Below are positions 1 to 12,551 of a stretch of 64,000 nt of DNA, piece by piece. Positions within the stretch are counted from its first letter, which is position 1; every line of letters begins with the position of its first letter. Source of the DNA: Harmonia axyridis (taxonomy: Eukaryota > Arthropoda > Insecta > Coleoptera > Coccinellidae); NCBI RefSeq assembly GCF_914767665.1, contig NC_059504.1, positions 46,345,720 to 46,409,719 of the forward strand, read 5' to 3'. The notes below the pieces were generated by a model. That model was given only the letters and a program-made list of their open reading frames with translations. It was not told the origin of the DNA and searched no databases. A program made the position numbers and the translations under genes.

Positions 1-693
1 ACGGTCAAGAGTTTGTGGCTTATCCGCATAGACCAATGACTTAACATAGCCTCACAGAAAGTAGTCTAGCGGTGTTAAATCACAAGATCTTGGAGGACAA
101 TTCACAGGTCCAAAACGTGAAATTAGGCGGTCACCAAACGTGTCTTTCAATAAATCGATTATGGCACGAGCTGTGTGACATGTTGCGCCGTCTTGTTGGA
201 ACCACAGCTCCTGGACATCATGGTTGTTCAATTCAGAAATGAAAAAGTTAGTAATCATGGCTGTATACACATCACCATTGATTGTAACGTTCTGGCCATC
301 ATCGTTTTTGAAGAAGTACGGACCAATGATTCCACCAGCCCATAAAGCGCACCAAACAGTCAGTTTTTCTGGATGTAACCGTGTTTCGATATACACTTGA
401 GGATTAGCTTCGCTCCAAATGCGGCAGTTTTGTTTGTTGACGTAGCCATCCAACCAGAAGTGCGCTTCATCGCTAAACAAAATAAAATGGACGTAGTGCG
501 CGATACGTATTCCGCACAGAACCATTATTTTCGAAATAAAATTGCACTATTTGCAAGCGTTGTTCAGGCGTGCGTCTATTAATGATGAATTGCCAAGCCA
601 AACTGAGAATATATCACTTGACAGCTGTTGAATAGGTCGCCATCTTGAACAGTAATGCGAACTTAAAGTTATATATCTCGAAAAAAAACACCC
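1..693 (-). mobile_element. Mariner family A, copy 1 (cut by window edge)
   Basis: This is a Tc1/mariner-superfamily element read on the minus strand. The frame from 525 down to 52 encodes the catalytic part of the transposase, including FSDEAHF, WCALWAGGIIGPYFF and FQQDGATCHTA. A TGG-to-TGA change at about 52-54 ends the frame after PLDYFL. The 5' part of the transposase is shortened: the coding text jumps from the start of the DNA-binding region straight to FSDEAHF, and the two sides are out of frame. The terminal repeat is at 676-693 and ends in CACCC. The 3' end lies outside the window. It is non-functional. Confidence 0.9.
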
Positions 694-1969
694 GTTATAA
701 GTCTAACATCAAATATCCTACAGACCTACATACAGTTATGTAGCATCCAAGGATGCAACAGGCGCATGAATGACGAGTACTCAATAGCTCCTGACGCCAA
801 GTTAGTACTTTTTTCCAGTCGATTCAGATATGAATAAATAAGTCTCGAAATAAGTCTAATTTTTTCGTCTGAACAATTTGGTTTGGCGCTCCTTAATATT
901 GTGAATTCACGGATGAACACACAATGTGCATCCTCAGATAATATGGGTCTGCCGACCCATCATCTTGGGATGAAATTGAATGCCGATTTATTGTTTCCCA
1001 ACTCAGCAATCCCTGTATATGACTTATAGGCCTCTCCCATCAGCAAATCCGATATGAATAGAATCAAAAAATCGAAAGGCTTCTCGGAAAGATATTACAT
1101 TCGATCGAAACGTAATCGCAGAACAATCTGTTGGCGAAGAAACTTTGCATATTATTAATGAAGCGAGTGTCATGAATAATTCAGACATGACAAATTATCT
1201 TGCAGCACAAGAATACCTTGAATGATGCCGTTCAACCACACGCATCATGAAATATCACTTGAGTGACGCGAGCAAAAGAGGACACTTTGATTTATATCGA
1301 CCGACATGGGTACTTTATGGTAAATAGCACCTGACTATTCTTTACGTGAAGAATTTACGCTTCGACTACGGTGCTTTGATGAGAGGAGTTCTGAATAGAT
1401 AAGTGTGAAAGAGGATGTGAAGAGAAAAAGTGCAAATTTGACATTATAACGGATGTTTTTAAGGTGTTTGAGAAGTTTCGATGGTTGTTGATAAGATGTC
1501 TAAAAACCAGGTGTATGAGCTTTTGTTTTGCCAATTTTGAAAATATTAGTTAAGCTTCGTTATGTCAACTGTAGGTAGCGCTATCAACAATTAAGATACT
1601 TGTTATTCATTATTTACGAGTTTTGTGCCATTATGTACCTATATGTATATCTTTCATTATAGTTATGATCTATGGAAGTAATTCTTATAATTCAAATACC
1701 AATAAACTCTCTCTATTACAAATATTTGAATTCATTCCAGTAAACGTTTCGTGTTTTGTTTCACGACTTTGCACGATCATACTCGGTTACACGTCGCTTT
1801 TGATTGGTCAGTATCAGGTTTCAATTAATGTATCCAATCAAAAACAACGGAAAAAAGGTCGAAATGACAAGTATGACATTGCGGCGCCGCCACGAACTAA
1901 AACTAATATTTTCAATTTGGTCGAATGTCATTGCATTCAAAATTTGACGAGTGCATTCACCATGTTTTT
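694..1969. other. Unassigned AT-rich sequence
   Basis: I see no gene here. A stretch of about 45 open codons on the plus strand near 1088-1224 has no family I recognise and no start or splice context, so I do not call it. Confidence 0.4.
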
Positions 1970-2156
1970 AGACATCTTAGTTGTTGACTATGGTTTGACA
2001 GTTGAAAATGTCAAGTGTGTTGACATTTCTGTTCAGTGAGGTTTGGCAATTCTCCAAGAATTGTTTAATGTCCGAACAACGCTTCTAAATTGTGGAAATT
2101 CACTTTGAACAGAATAAATATGTCCGCGAAGTTAATTCGTTCATTAAACACTCCTA
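1970..2156 (+). pseudogene. 5' fragment of a mariner-like element
   Basis: The text around 1985-2035 (a GACTATGGTTTGACAG-like motif, then TGTCAAGTGTGTTGACATT) recurs in inverted form at about 50735-50775. A short reading frame starting at the ATG near 2068 reads MSEQRF, a stop, then IVEIHFEQNKYVREVNSF, which looks like the start of a mariner DNA-binding domain. The rest of the transposase is absent. It is a decayed fragment. Confidence 0.5.
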
Positions 2157-3282
2157 GTGAGCAAAAATTCTTCCTGAAAAATCATGTAGAAAGTCGAGAG
2201 CTCCATTATTTCCATGAATATGAAAACTCACCCTGTAGCTTTCTGAGGATAATCAGAAATAATTTTTTTGTAGTCCCTTATAGCCCTACTCTATCTTTGA
2301 TAAGAGTATGTACAGTTACTCCCGGGTACACCCTGTATATCCTTAAGACCAGCTCACACTCCATACGAAATGTTTTTCGTTGTTTTTTATAGGAATTATT
2401 AACGTTCCTTACAGTCAGTAGGCATGAATGCATTTCCTAAATTTCCATCAATAATTGTAATGTTCTTCAAATTGAAGCAACTATATCTGTACTGTATAGT
2501 GGTCATTGCGTTCTTCTCTGTCTATTATTTTTGAGAGTGAAGCAGATTTTTCAGCCATCAAAAGACTTGGAGGTTGGAAATCCACTTCTATCGCTGAAGG
2601 TTGCACTGAAAACTCATTGCAAATAAAGTAGGAACTGCTGGAAGAATTGTATGTAACATAACAACCGTTCGAAAGTAACAATACTACAACAGATTTCACC
2701 AGCTCCATGCATACCTTAACAGATATCGTAGAGACGATATCAACTCAATTACTCGAAAAGTTACATGTGGACAATCCCTCTATGAACTTCTCGAATTAAT
2801 CAATCTGCAGCATGAACATCAACATTCCGATATAAACATAGAAAAACATTTTTTTTTCAATCAATTATTTGCACGATCCTGGTTTACTTGGACACGTGAT
2901 ATTTTTTCATTGATTTGAATAAATCGATTTTCTCCTCAATAATGAATAGTCAATCACGTGTAAAGGTGATATTTCTGTAACATCAGCTGAATACCAATTC
3001 AATTTGAAAACGAAGAATTACCTTAGTTCATTTATTGGGAATGACATTACGTAAGCGACAGATGGAAACTGTCGAAAACATCCTACTATTACTTTACAAA
3101 ACAAAGTTTGAGATGCTATTCCGAACGTTTTATGGTATAGGTAGATTAATTATGATTCATTCAAATTTATTTGCAATCAATATTTTGAATAAATGCTGAT
3201 ACACATGATTACAGCTGATGAAAATTAAACCAAATTACTCGAAATAATTTTTTTTTATACCAATTCGATTGGTCTTATTTTA
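2157..3282. other. Unassigned AT-rich sequence
   Basis: No coding or RNA gene is supported. CCCGGGTACACCCTGTATATCC near 2320-2341 looks like one surviving end of the CCCTGTAT-ended repeat group described below. Confidence 0.4.
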
Positions 3283-3992
3283 TACTGTGTGTTCCTGAAT
3301 TTGAGTTACGAAGGAAAATGAGAGAATCCTTGGATAACTTTGAAAATAAAATGGCTCAAAAATATGAGTCCGCAAACGCTTTGTTTTCGAGATACAGGGT
3401 GTTTCTTGTAGTCCTACTTTTGTGTGATGCTTAACCAATTAATCGAATCTTTATTAATCTTCGCTACAGAGTTGGTAAATAAGTATCAAAACTTATAATT
3501 TATTTATTTATCCCAGATACCTAATTGGATCTTTATAATAATTTGGATTTTCCTCATTTCCTGAGAATTACTATAGAGAGCTGTTTGAATTTTTTTCTTG
3601 AAATTGGTTGCAGATACGACAAAACTACAACAAACCAAAAAGTGTAGTAATGAACCAGAGTTCCTTTTTGAATTTTTTTAAACTACCAGTGGTTCACAAA
3701 ACAAAAATTCTGGAGGAAAGAAGCGGGCACCCTTCCATAAAAGAATTCACCTTGTAGATTTGCATTCAAAATTAGGATATCACATGATGAAAAATTTGAA
3801 ATGGAATATCTATGCCAATTCAAGTTAGATATTTTGTGAAGGGAAGGTGCTATGAGAGAAAAACTTGAACTTACACACCTGTATCTCCAAAACAAAGCGT
3901 TTGTGGACTCATGTTATAGGACTTTTTTCCTTGAAATAATCCGAGAAATCTGTCATTTTCATTTGTACCTCTAATTTAGGAAAACCCTATAG
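3283..3992. repeat. R1 inverted-repeat element, copy 1
   Basis: The two ends are imperfect inverted repeats over more than 100 bp. The left end reads GTGTTCCTGAATTTGAG and later GCAAACGCTTTGTTTTCGAG. The right end carries the complement, including CAAAACAAAGCGTTTG and CCTCTAATTTAGGAAAACCC. An inner ATACAGGGTGTTTC motif sits ~120 bp in from the left end. The interior has no coding frame. Related copies are near 9.4, 13.5, 26.4, 27.9 and 29.2 kb. Confidence 0.8.
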
Positions 3993-5892
3993 ATATAGTC
4001 AATTCAAAACCGAAGTGTTCACAAATTAATTACAATTTGAATTGAACAGATTAAATTGTACAACACAGTCCAGACAATTTTTCGATACGTATAATACTGA
4101 GTTCATTTCATTTTATTTTGTAACGGGAATGATACAAAAAACCAAAAAAAATGGGTAAGTGTATACCAATGACGAATGCAAAAATCACAGATGGTAAATA
4201 AGCGGCGAGGCCGAGAAAGCGGATAGATAAAGGAAAATAATAAACCTAGGACAAAGACGAGCTCGTAGTGCAATAAAACTACTCAACTTGAAAGCGATGA
4301 AGGGATTCGATTTTTACTGAAGTGTCGATTTCAAAGGACAGTAAAATGATTATTATTGGTTCATTTTATAGAGAAATTTTCGTCCTTCGTATTTGTGAGA
4401 TTCCTGAAATTTTATATTTCGAGATACATTTCTACGCCCTTGAAAACTAATCAGAATAATAAGGACTGTCAACAAAAGCTTCAAGGTGGATACAATTGTC
4501 ATCTCGGATTCGCTTTCTATGACGTCATACCATTGCTAACATAAATGTACCTACTATATAAACAATTATGTACTGTAATTGCACCTACTATACGTTTTTA
4601 TTTAATGCGTTTGAGTAAAATTTTTTTGGAAAATATATAAGAATTGTCTGTTTCCATGTAAAAATGAGTTCAGAGCTAACAAACAAAATAAAGTTGGTAT
4701 CCCAAAAATGCCAGATTAAAATGCTATACCTCATCATTACTTCGTAAAAGTAACAATAGTCACAAAGGCTGTGTCGAATGAATGAGATACAGGAAGCATC
4801 CGAATATGAATTTGGGCCATTGGCATCTGAGCACTTAATTTCTAATAATACACCCTAAAGATGCATCTGCTTTCAATACTTTATCTCTTGTACCTATGCG
4901 TTCATTGGCTTTGAAGAAAAACAGATTTATCGCTATCTTTTTAGGTGCGTTACGAGGTTTATTTCTGGTAGGGATACGCTCTGATGAGTAACAACTACCA
5001 GGAAACGTGGCTATAGTACATTATCTAAACTTATGTCCATATCCTCACATTTTACAACTCTTTTTGTTTCTGGTAAGCTGCAAACACTTCAACAGAAAGG
5101 ATTTAAGTGTACTTCAGTTATTTATTGGTTTCCACTCAAAATAACTCAAGAATTCGTGGTCCCTGGAATTTATATCCATATAATATATCTTTGGTCAAAG
5201 TAAAATACAAGGACGTTATGGACTTTTTATTATATTCTGGATTTTAACCTTCAAAATGCATTCGCAATCAACTTAGATTGAATTATATAACCAAAATTTC
5301 TACTGAACTTCCGTGATATAGTCTTCGCAGTTTTCAGAAAAATCTCCGAAATATCTAACACGTGAACTGTGAAGTTTCCAAAATTTCCAATATCCAGTTA
5401 TTATGTTATCATGAAAAAATGAACGATTGAAGAAATTAATATGGAATAATTTTCAAAAATCAATTTCAAGTAAAAATTTTGTAGGTAACTCATATATATT
5501 TCTAAACCTTCAATTGTTAATTCTCTCCTGGTAATAAAACTAGAATCCAGAAGCCACAAGCTAGTTACAGTTTGTATAAAATATTCCAAGAATAAAACGC
5601 GTATCTAATCTAACTTAGTCACAGCAATTGAAATTCATTGCATTTCAATACTTCACCATGACCTTCGCAGATATTAATCTATAGTTGTAGCTTCTTATCG
5701 ACGGAACGGCTTAGATAATTCAATTTGCATTTTATTACGACATATACCGCAATATTCAGGTGAAACTGATGAATTTATTCTCGTATTATTTTATATTACA
5801 TAATTTGGCAAACAAAATAATTTTCTATGAAAAATAGCGATTTTGTAAATGTGATCTTATGAGACTAATTATAATGAAGGATTTTTTAATAA
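3993..5892. other. Unassigned AT-rich sequence
   Basis: I read both strands and found no supported gene, RNA or clear repeat boundary in this 1.9 kb. Confidence 0.4.
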
Positions 5893-6644
5893 GAGGTTTC
5901 ATTTTGAATAGCCCGCTATTTGGACAGCTATTACTTTTGAAGCTGTCATCTTTTGGAATTTGACAAGCAAAAATTACGCTATTGTTTGAAATGGAACGAT
6001 ACAACAACGCATTAAAATTGTTAAAATTCACTACAAAAAGGGTGAACATTTTTCAGTTATATGCCATTAAAGAAAGAAAACTATATCAACTAAATATCCG
6101 CCACGGCTACGGTTGCAGCACCATATCCTTTTCATGATTTTTCCATGACTAATTAGTACATTTGTGGCAGTATATCCTCGATAACTTCACGAATTCCATC
6201 TGTAAAGTTTTGATTCGTTTGTGGACCATTAAGATAGACCTTATCTTTCACGTGGCCTAAAAAAAAACTGAAGGTATTGAATCACTAGATCTCGGTGGCC
6301 AATTGTGTCACCTCCTCGAAAAATAACACGGTGGGGAAACTTGTCTTGCAAAACTGTTTGCTTGTGTGGACGTAACGCCGTCTTATTGATAATTATAACG
6401 TCAATATCTTTCAATTCCGGCCATAAAAAATCATCATTCATAGCATGGTAGAGCAATCAATTCACCGTAACAGAAGTACCAGCCTCATTTTTGAATGAGT
6501 GAGGTCCAATCACACCCCAGCCCAAATAATGAATGAGAGGCTTTTCAACAATCATTTTTGGATTTTCCGAGCCCCAAATGCAAAAATTCTGCTTATTATA
6601 GTGTAGCCTCCGAGGCGAAATGGACCTTATTTCTGACAGAGCCG
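5893..6644. mobile_element. Mariner family B, rearranged copy
   Basis: The plus strand begins with the family B end (AGAGGTTTCATTTTGAATAG) and the start of the transposase: ATGGAACGATAC near 5991, then, after a frameshift, QRIKIVKIHYKKGEHFSV. At about 6053 the orientation flips. From 6053 to 6644 the minus strand encodes transposase pieces such as NKQNFCIWGSENPKMIVEKP, GWGVIGPHSFKN and NDDFLWPELKDID, ending in the element's 3' tail (complement of CACGGCTACGGTTGCAGCAC). So 5' and 3' parts of one family are joined head to head. Frameshifts make it non-functional. Confidence 0.75.
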
Positions 6645-6764
6645 CCGCCAGGACCGGCAAACCGGACATTTTGCCGGGGCGCCAAATTTTAGGGGCGCAA
6701 AGCCAGTTAATAAAACAACACATTCCTTTTAACACAAAAATGTTTTCTAAGTAGTAAAATAATA
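6645..6764. other. GC-rich junction sequence, possible transposon end
   Basis: The text GGACATTTTGCCGGGGCGCC, followed by a short AAATTTTAGGGGCGC run, is much richer in G and C than its surroundings and interrupts the family B transposase. It may be the end of another DNA transposon, but no partner end was found. Confidence 0.3.
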
Positions 6765-7724
6765 ACGTTTTTGTGTTTCAAATTAAGTCGGCATAGCAGC
6801 ATTGCTGACTCCGTTATTATTGATGCTACGATGTCGGTTGAATGGACAAACTAGTATAATTTTAAGTGGTCTTCTCGATGTCGAAAACAAACAGAAAATT
6901 GACAGTCGCGTTGTCATAATATTTCATAAAATGATATTTTTTTCAATGAAACACCCTATATTTTTTCATGCATTTCGATTCGTAATAACATTTTCAACAA
7001 CAAAGCTCATTTGACTTTTTTTCGTAAAGGTGAAAATAAGACAGTTGTATTAATACGAAACATTTATAACAAACGGATTTGATAAAGCGCTATAAAATAT
7101 CGACTAAATGTTCAAAAACACTGCCTTCTTGTTGAACACATATTTGAGCCCTTCTTTTGACACTATTGATTCACAAAATGAATGCCGTTAGCGGAATGGC
7201 TTTAAGATGGAAATTATCGTTTTGCCTATTAATAACAAATAGCTTAGTGGTGTCGATTGAGTGGTGCTACATGATGTTCACGAGTTCACATCCCAGCGCA
7301 CTTTTTTCCTTTTACTGTCTTATTTTGCTATTATTAACAAAATATTGTCATTCGTATAAGTACAAAAAATGGTTGTTTGGACAAGCATGAGGTTTATTCG
7401 CCAAAACAAATAAATTTTTTGTACTAATGAAAGAAATAAATATTTCAAAATAAGTCGAATATTTTCCACTTCAGAAAGAAAGGTGATATGAGCTTTGTTG
7501 TTGAGAAAGTTATTACGAATCGAAATACATGAAAAAATATAGGGTGTTCCAAAAAAAAATCATTTTATGAAATATTTTGACAACGCGACTGTCAATTTTT
7601 TGTTTGTTTCCGGCATCGAAAAGACCACTAAAAATGCTACTAGTTTGCCCATTTAACCGACATCGTAGCATCAATAATAACGGAGTTAGCAATGGTGCCG
7701 ACTTAATTTGAAAAACCCTGTATA
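6765..7724. repeat. R6 foldback element, ~240-bp arms
   Basis: The left arm (about 6771-7016) is repeated in inverted form at about 7486-7724. Paired blocks include CGTTATTATTGATGCTACGA, GACAGTCGCGTTGTCA and CTCATTTGACTTT-type text against their complements. The spacer of ~470 bp has no gene I recognise. The right end reads AAAAACCCTGTATAG, which is the shared TACAGGG end next to TA. The left terminus is eroded. Confidence 0.85.
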
Positions 7725-8079
7725 GTCTGAATAAATATAATTATTAATCCAAGAGCTCTATTATCAGATTAGCAGAGATATTTTTTTTCGATATCGCCAT
7801 ATTTCCAATTTTCGTTTAAAACTCGAAAACAAAAGAAGGTGGCCAAAAATGAATACTAATCTTATTCATTTCTCAGAAAAAGAGAACGAGATTGATTCAA
7901 GAAAAATTTCAAAATATTTTGATATGAGATATTTAGTACCAAAACATCGAAATTTGACCACCCTGTACAAGTCAACGACTCATCCTGTATAATCAAATTC
8001 AATCGATCAATCAATTCCATAGCATACCGATCCAACAACGATCCCCACGTGTCAATACCGATCAATTAACTCAATCGGC

Positions 8080-8493
8080 CGGCCAGTGCAGCGGTATGCA
8101 GAAATGAATGAGCGAGATCCCGCTTAATAGCTACCCCCACCCCGCGATAAGATACCGGCGAACGCGTGTACGCCAAAAAGCTACGGTCGGACGATGCCTG
8201 TCTGAAATCGGTTTCATTGTTGCGGCGAGTCCTGCGTCTGCCGCCTATATACATACACGTCCGGCAGAATAGCTCGGTGCAAAAAGCGCAGCGATCCGGT
8301 ATAGTTCGCCGACGGACACGGTTTGGTGCTGACGATCGCGCTGTGCGGCAATTTTTTTTTTTTCGTGTTTTACGCCACGGATTCGTGCACGTAGATATCG
8401 AATGTTCGGAGGGAATAACGGGGTAAGCGAGTGTTGCCGCATCGAAACCGGCGATTTACGCCGAATTAAGATATAGAAGAACCAGTTGAACGA
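8080..8493 (+). promoter_or_regulatory. Candidate promoter and 5' noncoding exon of ABCC gene 1
   Basis: This is the only CpG-rich, non-repetitive stretch upstream of ABCC gene 1. It has a TATATA at 8246-8251 and a good 5' splice site (GTAAGTG) at 8494. A strong 3' splice site (CTCTGTTTCAG) lies upstream of the first coding exon, ending at 21217, so a noncoding first exon here spliced 12.7 kb downstream is plausible. That link is inference. The segment could belong to another gene or be an enhancer. No clear TCAGT initiator was found at the expected distance. Confidence 0.35.
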
Positions 8494-8696
8494 GTAAGTG
8501 ATGTGAATATCCTATATTGATTTGCCATTTTATTCGTTAAGAGGAATTGTGAAAAAACCGGTGTTATTCGGATTGCGTGGGTTTTCTTTCTGTTTCGAAT
8601 TAAACCCAACAATTTTCATTATCTTGATTAACTATACCTAATAATTGCGCTTATTTATTGAATACTATATTACCGCAGACAGTTTAAAAACATAAC

Positions 8697-9420
8697 GAGT
8701 TAGTGAAAGTGCGACAAACGTCAGGAGGTGATGCTACAATGCTACATGAAAAAATAATGACATTATGTTATATAACTTTTGTCCGCGAATGCTTTCATTT
8801 CCGAGATACAGGGTGTTGAAGTTTTCTTAAAAAATTTCTCGGACTATTTATTTATTGCTCTGCAACCGGTCGAAATATGCGAATGAAATTTGGTGGGTCT
8901 CAAGAGGTAGTTGTTAGTATTACGCATTTTCCGACATGCAATTAAGAATTTTTGTTCATCATACGGGTTATGAGCTCAATTTTTTTTTGAGTAAAAAATG
9001 GTACGCCTCTGAGATTTTTTGAATTATTCGTTCAATTCGTGACGAAAATTCTTTCTAGCCTCTTTTCGTATGGGGCGCCTTTTTTATGCAAGAATGTAAA
9101 ACATCTTAACGTTACAGAGGTTGTTACCTTAACACATTACCTATATGTACTATCCTCGGTACTATCGATGCTAATAGGCTACTGTTTCATTTTTTTTTTG
9201 CATAAAAACGGCGCCCCAAACGAAAAAAAGTCAGAGATTTTTCTCACAAATCAAACGAAGAATCGAAAACTGATTGTTAGTTTGAAATATCTCAGTGGCG
9301 TACCATTTTTTTTTCCTGAAAAAAATTGAGACACCCCGTATCTCGGAAAACGAAACATTTGCCGACAAAAGTTATACGTTCTGAAGTTTGTCGCACTTAT
9401 TCACTAACACCCTGTATATA
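8697..9420. repeat. R4 inverted-repeat element
   Basis: The ends are inverted copies: GTTAGTGAAAGTGCGACAAAC on the left against GTTTGTCGCACTTATTCAC then TAACACCCTGTATA on the right. The pairing continues inward (ATAACTTTTGTCCGCGAATG against its complement near 9360-9375), and inner blocks TGGGGCGCC and GGCGCCCC also pair. A second ACAGGGTGTT motif lies ~110 bp inside the left end. Its outer arm resembles the outer arm of R1, but the interiors differ. Confidence 0.8.
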
Positions 9421-9439
9421 TACTAAATGTTAATCACCT

Positions 9440-10092
9440 GAAGGTAAGGTGCATGAAAATGACAGAGTCCTCGGATCATTTTGAGAAATAAAAGGACCCG
9501 CAAACGTTTTCGAAATACAGGGTGTTTCTTATAATCCTACTTTTATGAGATGATTACCTATACCAGTTTATCGAATCTTTATTAATCTTCGCTGAAGATT
9601 GAGTATATTGGTACCAAAACTTATAATTAATCCATTGATCACAGCTAATTAACTGGATCTTCAAAATATTTCGGATTTTTTTGAGTATTATTGGAGAATT
9701 TTTTGAAATTTTTTTCTCGAATTCAATAGCAGATACGACAAAACTGCAAGAAACCAAAAAGTGTAGTACTAGACCAATTTACTTTTTACATTTTTCAAAA
9801 GTACCGATGGTCCACAAAAAAAAATAAGCGGGTAATATTCCAGAAAAAATATCACCCTATAGATTCGCATTCAAACTTAGCATATCACATGATGAAAACT
9901 TCCAATTATAATATCCATGCTAAATTTGAGTTAAATATCTTGTGAAGGGTCGTTGCGATGAGATGAAACACGAATAAAAATATAACATTAGCACCCTGTA
10001 TCTCGAAAAAAAAGCGTTTACGGCCCTTTGTTCATAAGACTTTTTTCCGAAAATTATCCGACGAATATGTCAATTTAGGACCACTCTGTATA
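9440..10092. repeat. R1 inverted-repeat element, copy 2
   Basis: Same order of blocks as copy 1: GCATGAAAATGACAGAGTCC, then ATACAGGGTGTTTC, the interior with GCAGATACGACAAAACTGCA and the right arm ending GGACCACTCTGTATAA. The outer left end is worn away. Confidence 0.75.
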
Positions 10093-12551
10093 AGCCGTTC
10101 TAATTTAAAAATTTATAAACCGATAGTTCAACAAAAACTTTTCGAGTTGACGTATTCACCCTATAATTGCAATTATTTCGTTGGTTCTCTCTTGATCACA
10201 ATTTCTGGGTCTGGCGCTTACAAAAAAATATTCATTAGCACCTAGTATGTTGACTCAATTTTAATCATTGTATATTGCGTCGTGTGTTTGAACCACTTCA
10301 ACTTATCTGATTGCATTATACTATACCAAACGCCAAACAAATATGTCTTTGTTAACGTTATTAAGTTTTATTGAATTCGCAATGTTTTTGCATCTAGTAA
10401 AAGCCACTATATTTCGGAAACAGATAAATGAAAACTTCCATCATCCAAACTTGTGCGCAAATTAATTTGATTCAGTACTCTCGTTAATAGCAAGCTGGTA
10501 ATCTATTATCAAGACCGAACGACCTTGGTAATGCGTATGTTGTTGGATAAACATTATGGGAATATAAACAGCTGTTTCATTGTGATAAAATCTCGTAGTG
10601 GCAGATTTAGGTTGACATTAAAAAATTGTCCCATTTTTGTTTGCGTTATTGGTATGAAAGTGAAAACTTTTATATGGATATCGTTTGAATGATCCCTTTC
10701 AGCTAGAACTTCACGTTCATTCACCTTGACATTTAAATAAAAACAATATTTATTCTCTGCTATTTTTAATCTAACGTCAATTGTTTCATCATATCACTTC
10801 TTCAAGTAAACCTGCTAAAGTAGTGATACTCAGCTGAAAAAAATCATGTTACAATGAAACGATTGTCGTTGAATAAAAAGGCAGAATATTGTTTTTATTC
10901 AAGAGCTGTTTATGAACTTCACGTTAGTGCTTTTCACAGTTATTATTGATATTCTGCTTATAATTTCTATTATTCTCATGACGCGATCAAACAAAAGTTT
11001 AAATAAACTTATGATTGTTATTTTATATCCACTTGCTATACCTCAACTTAGTGGGATCTGATTTGACTGAAATATTAGATTTTTCTTCTGGTTGGTTATT
11101 CTGCTTGAATGTTCTATCATTCTGTAGATAAACGCGCAAATCTCATACCAATCGGATCAGTTAAATGTAAAAATGAAAAAAAAAATGGAGAACCATCCGA
11201 AAACAATGAAAAAACCTGTTTCTGTTTTGATTGATGATTCATTATATTGGGGTCAATTCATCAACCGAAAGATTTGCAGTTAATTGCTTTGTTGACAAAG
11301 CTATATTTCACATTGTCAACATAAAATGCATTTTGCGAAATATCCGATATATTTTCACATGTTATGTGTGCTTAAGATAAAGTGTACGTATACAGAATTA
11401 GACATATTAATGTTCGTTTTTGCAAGTGTTTGTGTCAATATTTCAATACTTATTGTATCCAAATTGTTCGTGTGAATCGAAAGATAAGTTTAAATTTTCA
11501 GAATTTGAATTGTTTTAATACTTCCACTAATTTCTTATCAAGCGTAGGTATTTTTAACTCTTATTATAAACGTAAAAATTCATCGCAATAGTAAAACGAC
11601 AAACTCATGGACATTGTTGACCTAATTTTGTTTACTGAAACCAAAAAAGTCCTATTCCTACTTACGGAATATCAAATCTGAATTATTATTCAAAATAACA
11701 TTCAATATTCGAATTGAATTTTAATCATTATTTAATTTTATCATTGAATCATTCTATACATCTAACTAACCTGTTTACATTGACTCAATATAAGAAAATT
11801 ATATTTTCGAGTATATTTCACAATTTCAAATATGGAAATGTCTGTCAGCCAGAGCTTATCGTGAAATCATGAAACATATTTGCATCCATTTTGGTACAGA
11901 AATTGTTTTTTATACCGCATCAATCTTCTTACCTTAGGAAACCAGTCCATGAATTTCAAAGGTCAAAAATCAAGGAATCAAATTAAAAACTTGACGTCAT
12001 GAACTTATGTAACCGAGAACATAATTATTACTTCTATGATGCTGAATGCAATTTGTTTTCCTATACGTAATGGTTTTTTTGAACTGTTCGATTTCTGGCA
12101 CGAATACCTTGGATTCAAACACCACAACGTGAAATTTTTTATATATTCTTTCGCCATACGAGTTGAATTCTGAGAAAAGAATCAAACTGTAGTGTAAAAT
12201 TTGAAGTTCTTTTTTTTCAGTTGATAAGAAATAAATAAATTTCGAGTCTTTATCTGAATTAATTAGGGTGAGTTGATCTACCGGAAGTATTTATGCTAAT
12301 ACCCTGGCTTGTGTGTTAACATGGTGAGAGTGTTGGTTCTCATAGGGTGACACTGATTTATTATTTGTTTACATTTCTATCCATTTAGGGGGCAAGATCT
12401 CCATGATTAAAATTACCTCCTAGCCGCAATGGAAACCAAGAAGAGACAACGAACTATAGTTCAACACTTTCATTTAAGATATTTCGCTTAATTTGACTAT
12501 GAAAACGATGAATAATTACGTATTTCGCCTTTGGGTATGTCAGGATGTAAA
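10093..12551. other. Unassigned AT-rich sequence
   Basis: About 2.5 kb with no supported gene, RNA or repeat. If the 8.1-8.5 kb segment is the first exon of ABCC gene 1, this is part of its first intron. Confidence 0.4.
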
